Origin: Crateriforma conspicua
Lineage (GTDB): Bacteria; Planctomycetota; Planctomycetia; Pirellulales; Pirellulaceae
DNA: 64,000 nt
Reading direction: 5' to 3'
Assembly: GCF_007752935.1 (NCBI RefSeq)
Contig: NZ_CP036319.1
Location: 2,976,001 to 3,040,000 of the forward strand
Below the pieces are notes generated by a model. That model was not told the DNA's origin. It made no database searches and saw nothing but the letters and a program-made list of their open reading frames with translations. The stretch's first letter is position 1. The number at the start of each line of letters is the position of its first letter. Position numbers and translations under genes: made by a program. Shown here in pieces: positions 62,356 to 64,000 of the stretch.

Positions 62356-64000
62356 TCAGTGGATCGATGGTTCCGCGTCGGGGCTGCGTCCGACCAAGAA
62401 GTCAAAATCACAGCCTTGGTCGGCTTGGGTGACATGCTTGGCGTACAACCGGCCGTATCCGCGCGGCGGCGTCACATCGGGGGCGACCCAAGCGGACCGT
62501 CGACGCTCCGCTTCATCATCGTCGACTTCCCAGTGGATCGTTCTGGCTTCGACGTCGATTGCGATCATGTCACCGGTTTGAACCAGAGCCAGCGGCCCGG
62601 ATGCGGCACTCTCCGGTGCAATGTGTAGTACGCAGGTGCCGTAACTGGTCCCGCTCATCCGCGCGTCACTGATGCGGACCATGTCTCGAACGCCCTGCCG
62701 CAACAGTTTTTGTGGAATCGGCAACATGCCCCATTCGGGAAAGCCGGGGGCGCCTAAGGGACCGGCGTTACGCAGAATCAGCACGCTGTCGGCACTGGCG
62801 TCCAAGTCCGGATCGTTGATCGCCGCTTTCATTGCCGGATAGTTGTCAAACACCAACGCCGGTCCGCGGTGCTTTAGCAATCGTTTGTCGGCGGCAATGG
62901 ATTTGATCACGCATCCTGATGGGGCCAAGTTGCCACGCAGCACACAGGTTCCACCGACGGGTGAAACGGGATTGTCACGCGGACGAATCACTTCGTCGTC
63001 GATCACTTCGGCGCCGCTGATCTGTTGGCCCAGCGTCACACCGGAGACGGTCAACGCATCGGTGTCCAGCAAATCCGTCATCCGATTCAACAGTGCGGGC
63101 AAGCCGCCGGCGTCATAGAAGTCTTCCATCAGGTAACGACCGCCCGGTCGGATATCGCCCAGCACCGGAGTGCGATCGGAAAGTTGATCGAACCGGTCCA
63201 TCGTCAGGTCGATGCCCAGACGCCCGGCGATCGCGATCAGGTGAACGATGGCGTTGGTGCTGCCACCGATCGACAGAGACGTGATCACGCCGTTGTCGAT
63301 CGAACCGGCGGTCATGAACTTGGACGGCCGAAGATCTTCCCACGCCATGTCGACGGCGCGGCGTCCGGTTTGCGTGGCCAAACGCGAATGCTGGGACAAG
63401 ACCGACGGCGTGCAAGCGGCACCGGACAGGCTGAAGCCCATCGCTTCGGTGATGCATGCCATGGTGCTGGCGGTGCCCATCGTCATGCAGGTCCCGGCAC
63501 TGCGGGCGATGCAGTTTTCGATGCCTTTCCAATCCGCGTCACACAGGTTGCCCGCCAGACGTTCGTCCCAATACTTCCAAACGTCGCTGCCGCTGCCCAA
63601 GGTTTGGTCTTTCCAGCGGGCTTTCAACATCGGGCCGGCCGGCAGAAAGATCGACGGGATGTCGGCGCTGATCGAGCCCATCAACAATGCCGGGACGGTC
63701 TTGTCACATCCGCCCATCAACACCGCCGCGTCGATCGGGTGGCAACGCAGGACTTCTTCGACCTCCATCGCCAACAGGTTGCGATACAACATCGTCGTGG
63801 GCTTCATCAGCATTTCGCCCAGCGACAATACGGGGACTTCCACAGGGAAACCGCCGGCCTGCAGAATCCCCCGACGCACTTCGTCGGCACGCTGGGGAAA
63901 GTGCGAATGGCAAGTGTTCAGGTCGCTCCAGGTATTCAAAATCCCGATGACGGGTTTGCCCTGAAAGTCCGCATCATCGAAACCGGCGCCCTTCAATCGA
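62356..64000 (-). CDS. IlvD/Edd family sugar-acid dehydratase (5' end outside window)
   Basis: About 548 residues are visible; the frame is open to the window edge, and RLKGAGFDDADFQGKPVIGI corresponds to a position about 20-40 residues into family members, so the true start lies outside. Iron-sulfur/Mg site text is present: NTWSDLNTCHSHF, AAVLMGGCDKTVPALLMG, SAGTCMTMGTASTMACITEA, GGSTNAIVHLIAIAGRLGI, and the late RISDARMSGTSYGTCVLHI. The length and motifs match L-arabinonate/D-xylonate/galactonate-type dehydratases more than IlvD. It would give a 2-keto-3-deoxy acid for the adjacent DapA-like enzyme. Confidence 0.9.
   Translation of the reverse strand, partial: RLKGAGFDDADFQGKPVIGILNTWSDLNTCHSHFPQRADEVRRGILQAGGFPVEVPVLSLGEMLMKPTTMLYRNLLAMEVEEVLRCHPIDAAVLMGGCDKTVPALLMGSISADIPSIFLPAGPMLKARWKDQTLGSGSDVWKYWDERLAGNLCDADWKGIENCIARSAGTCMTMGTASTMACITEAMGFSLSGAACTPSVLSQHSRLATQTGRRAVDMAWEDLRPSKFMTAGSIDNGVITSLSIGGSTNAIVHLIAIAGRLGIDLTMDRFDQLSDRTPVLGDIRPGGRYLMEDFYDAGGLPALLNRMTDLLDTDALTVSGVTLGQQISGAEVIDDEVIRPRDNPVSPVGGTCVLRGNLAPSGCVIKSIAADKRLLKHRGPALVFDNYPAMKAAINDPDLDASADSVLILRNAGPLGAPGFPEWGMLPIPQKLLRQGVRDMVRISDARMSGTSYGTCVLHIAPESAASGPLALVQTGDMIAIDVEARTIHWEVDDDEAERRRSAWVAPDVTPPRGYGRLYAKHVTQADQGCDFDFLVGRSPDAEPSIH

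Overview
The window reads as chromosomal DNA of a planctomycete, most likely a member of the Pirellulaceae (Rhodopirellula-like). This is inferred from gene content, not from a marker gene. The content includes PSCyt1/DUF1549/DUF1553 and DUF1501 proteins, a secreted sulfatase, a DUF1559 pseudopilin-like protein, two ECF sigma factor/Ser-Thr kinase modules, an archaeal-type phosphoglycerate mutase, PPi-type phosphofructokinase and the tetrahydromethanopterin enzyme Mch. The DNA is moderately G+C rich, many starts lack a clear Shine-Dalgarno, and long open frames on the antisense strand are frequent. I saw no rRNA, tRNA, CRISPR array, insertion sequence or prophage.

Layout. 0-5 kb: MoxR ATPase tail, secreted beta-propeller, sulfatase, polysaccharide pyruvyl transferase. 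4.7-9.8 kb (minus): EF-hand protein, PSCyt1/DUF1549/DUF1553 protein and DUF1501 protein. 10-17 kb (plus): ECF sigma factor, translationally coupled kinase, very large secreted PDZ protein. 17-24 kb: tandem universal stress protein, EgtD-like methyltransferase, PPi-phosphofructokinase, outer-membrane barrel, hibernation factor. 24-28.6 kb (minus): a Gly/Met-rich secreted protein, mch, a RimK-like ATP-grasp ligase and an OleC-type ligase in one tight row. 29-32 kb: four-ACT aspartate kinase and ApgM. 32.7-35 kb: DUF1559 protein followed by two paralogous lipoproteins. 35-37.5 kb: acyltransferase 3 and histone-deacetylase-like hydrolase. 37.9-42 kb: second sigma/kinase module, this time with an extracytoplasmic sensor region and coupled to rmlA. 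42-50 kb: GNAT-like transferase, second beta-propeller, second phosphofructokinase, alpha/beta hydrolase, small unknown protein, acetyl-CoA synthetase. 50.5-56.5 kb: ABC permease-protease fusion with its ATPase, homoserine dehydrogenase, surE, csrA. 57-64 kb: condensation-like acyltransferase, beta-lactamase-fold hydrolase, mtnA, DapA-like aldolase, IlvD/Edd dehydratase (cut by the window end).

Themes. Central carbon: two phosphofructokinases with different donor-site residues, ApgM and Acs. Aspartate-family amino acids: aspartate kinase, homoserine dehydrogenase and MtnA, scattered. C1 metabolism: Mch and its ATP-grasp neighbour. Sugar-acid breakdown: the dehydratase/aldolase pair. Surface and signalling: two sigma/kinase modules, the DUF1559/lipoprotein set and the secreted beta-propellers. 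The least explained loci are the Gly/Met-rich protein upstream of mch (with a possible Cys-Gln thioester-like signature), the sigma-kinase-rmlA operon, the 1083-residue PDZ protein and the DUF1559/double-lipoprotein unit. A dispersed intergenic repeat, seen once as a perfect 27-bp inverted repeat, occurs four times.
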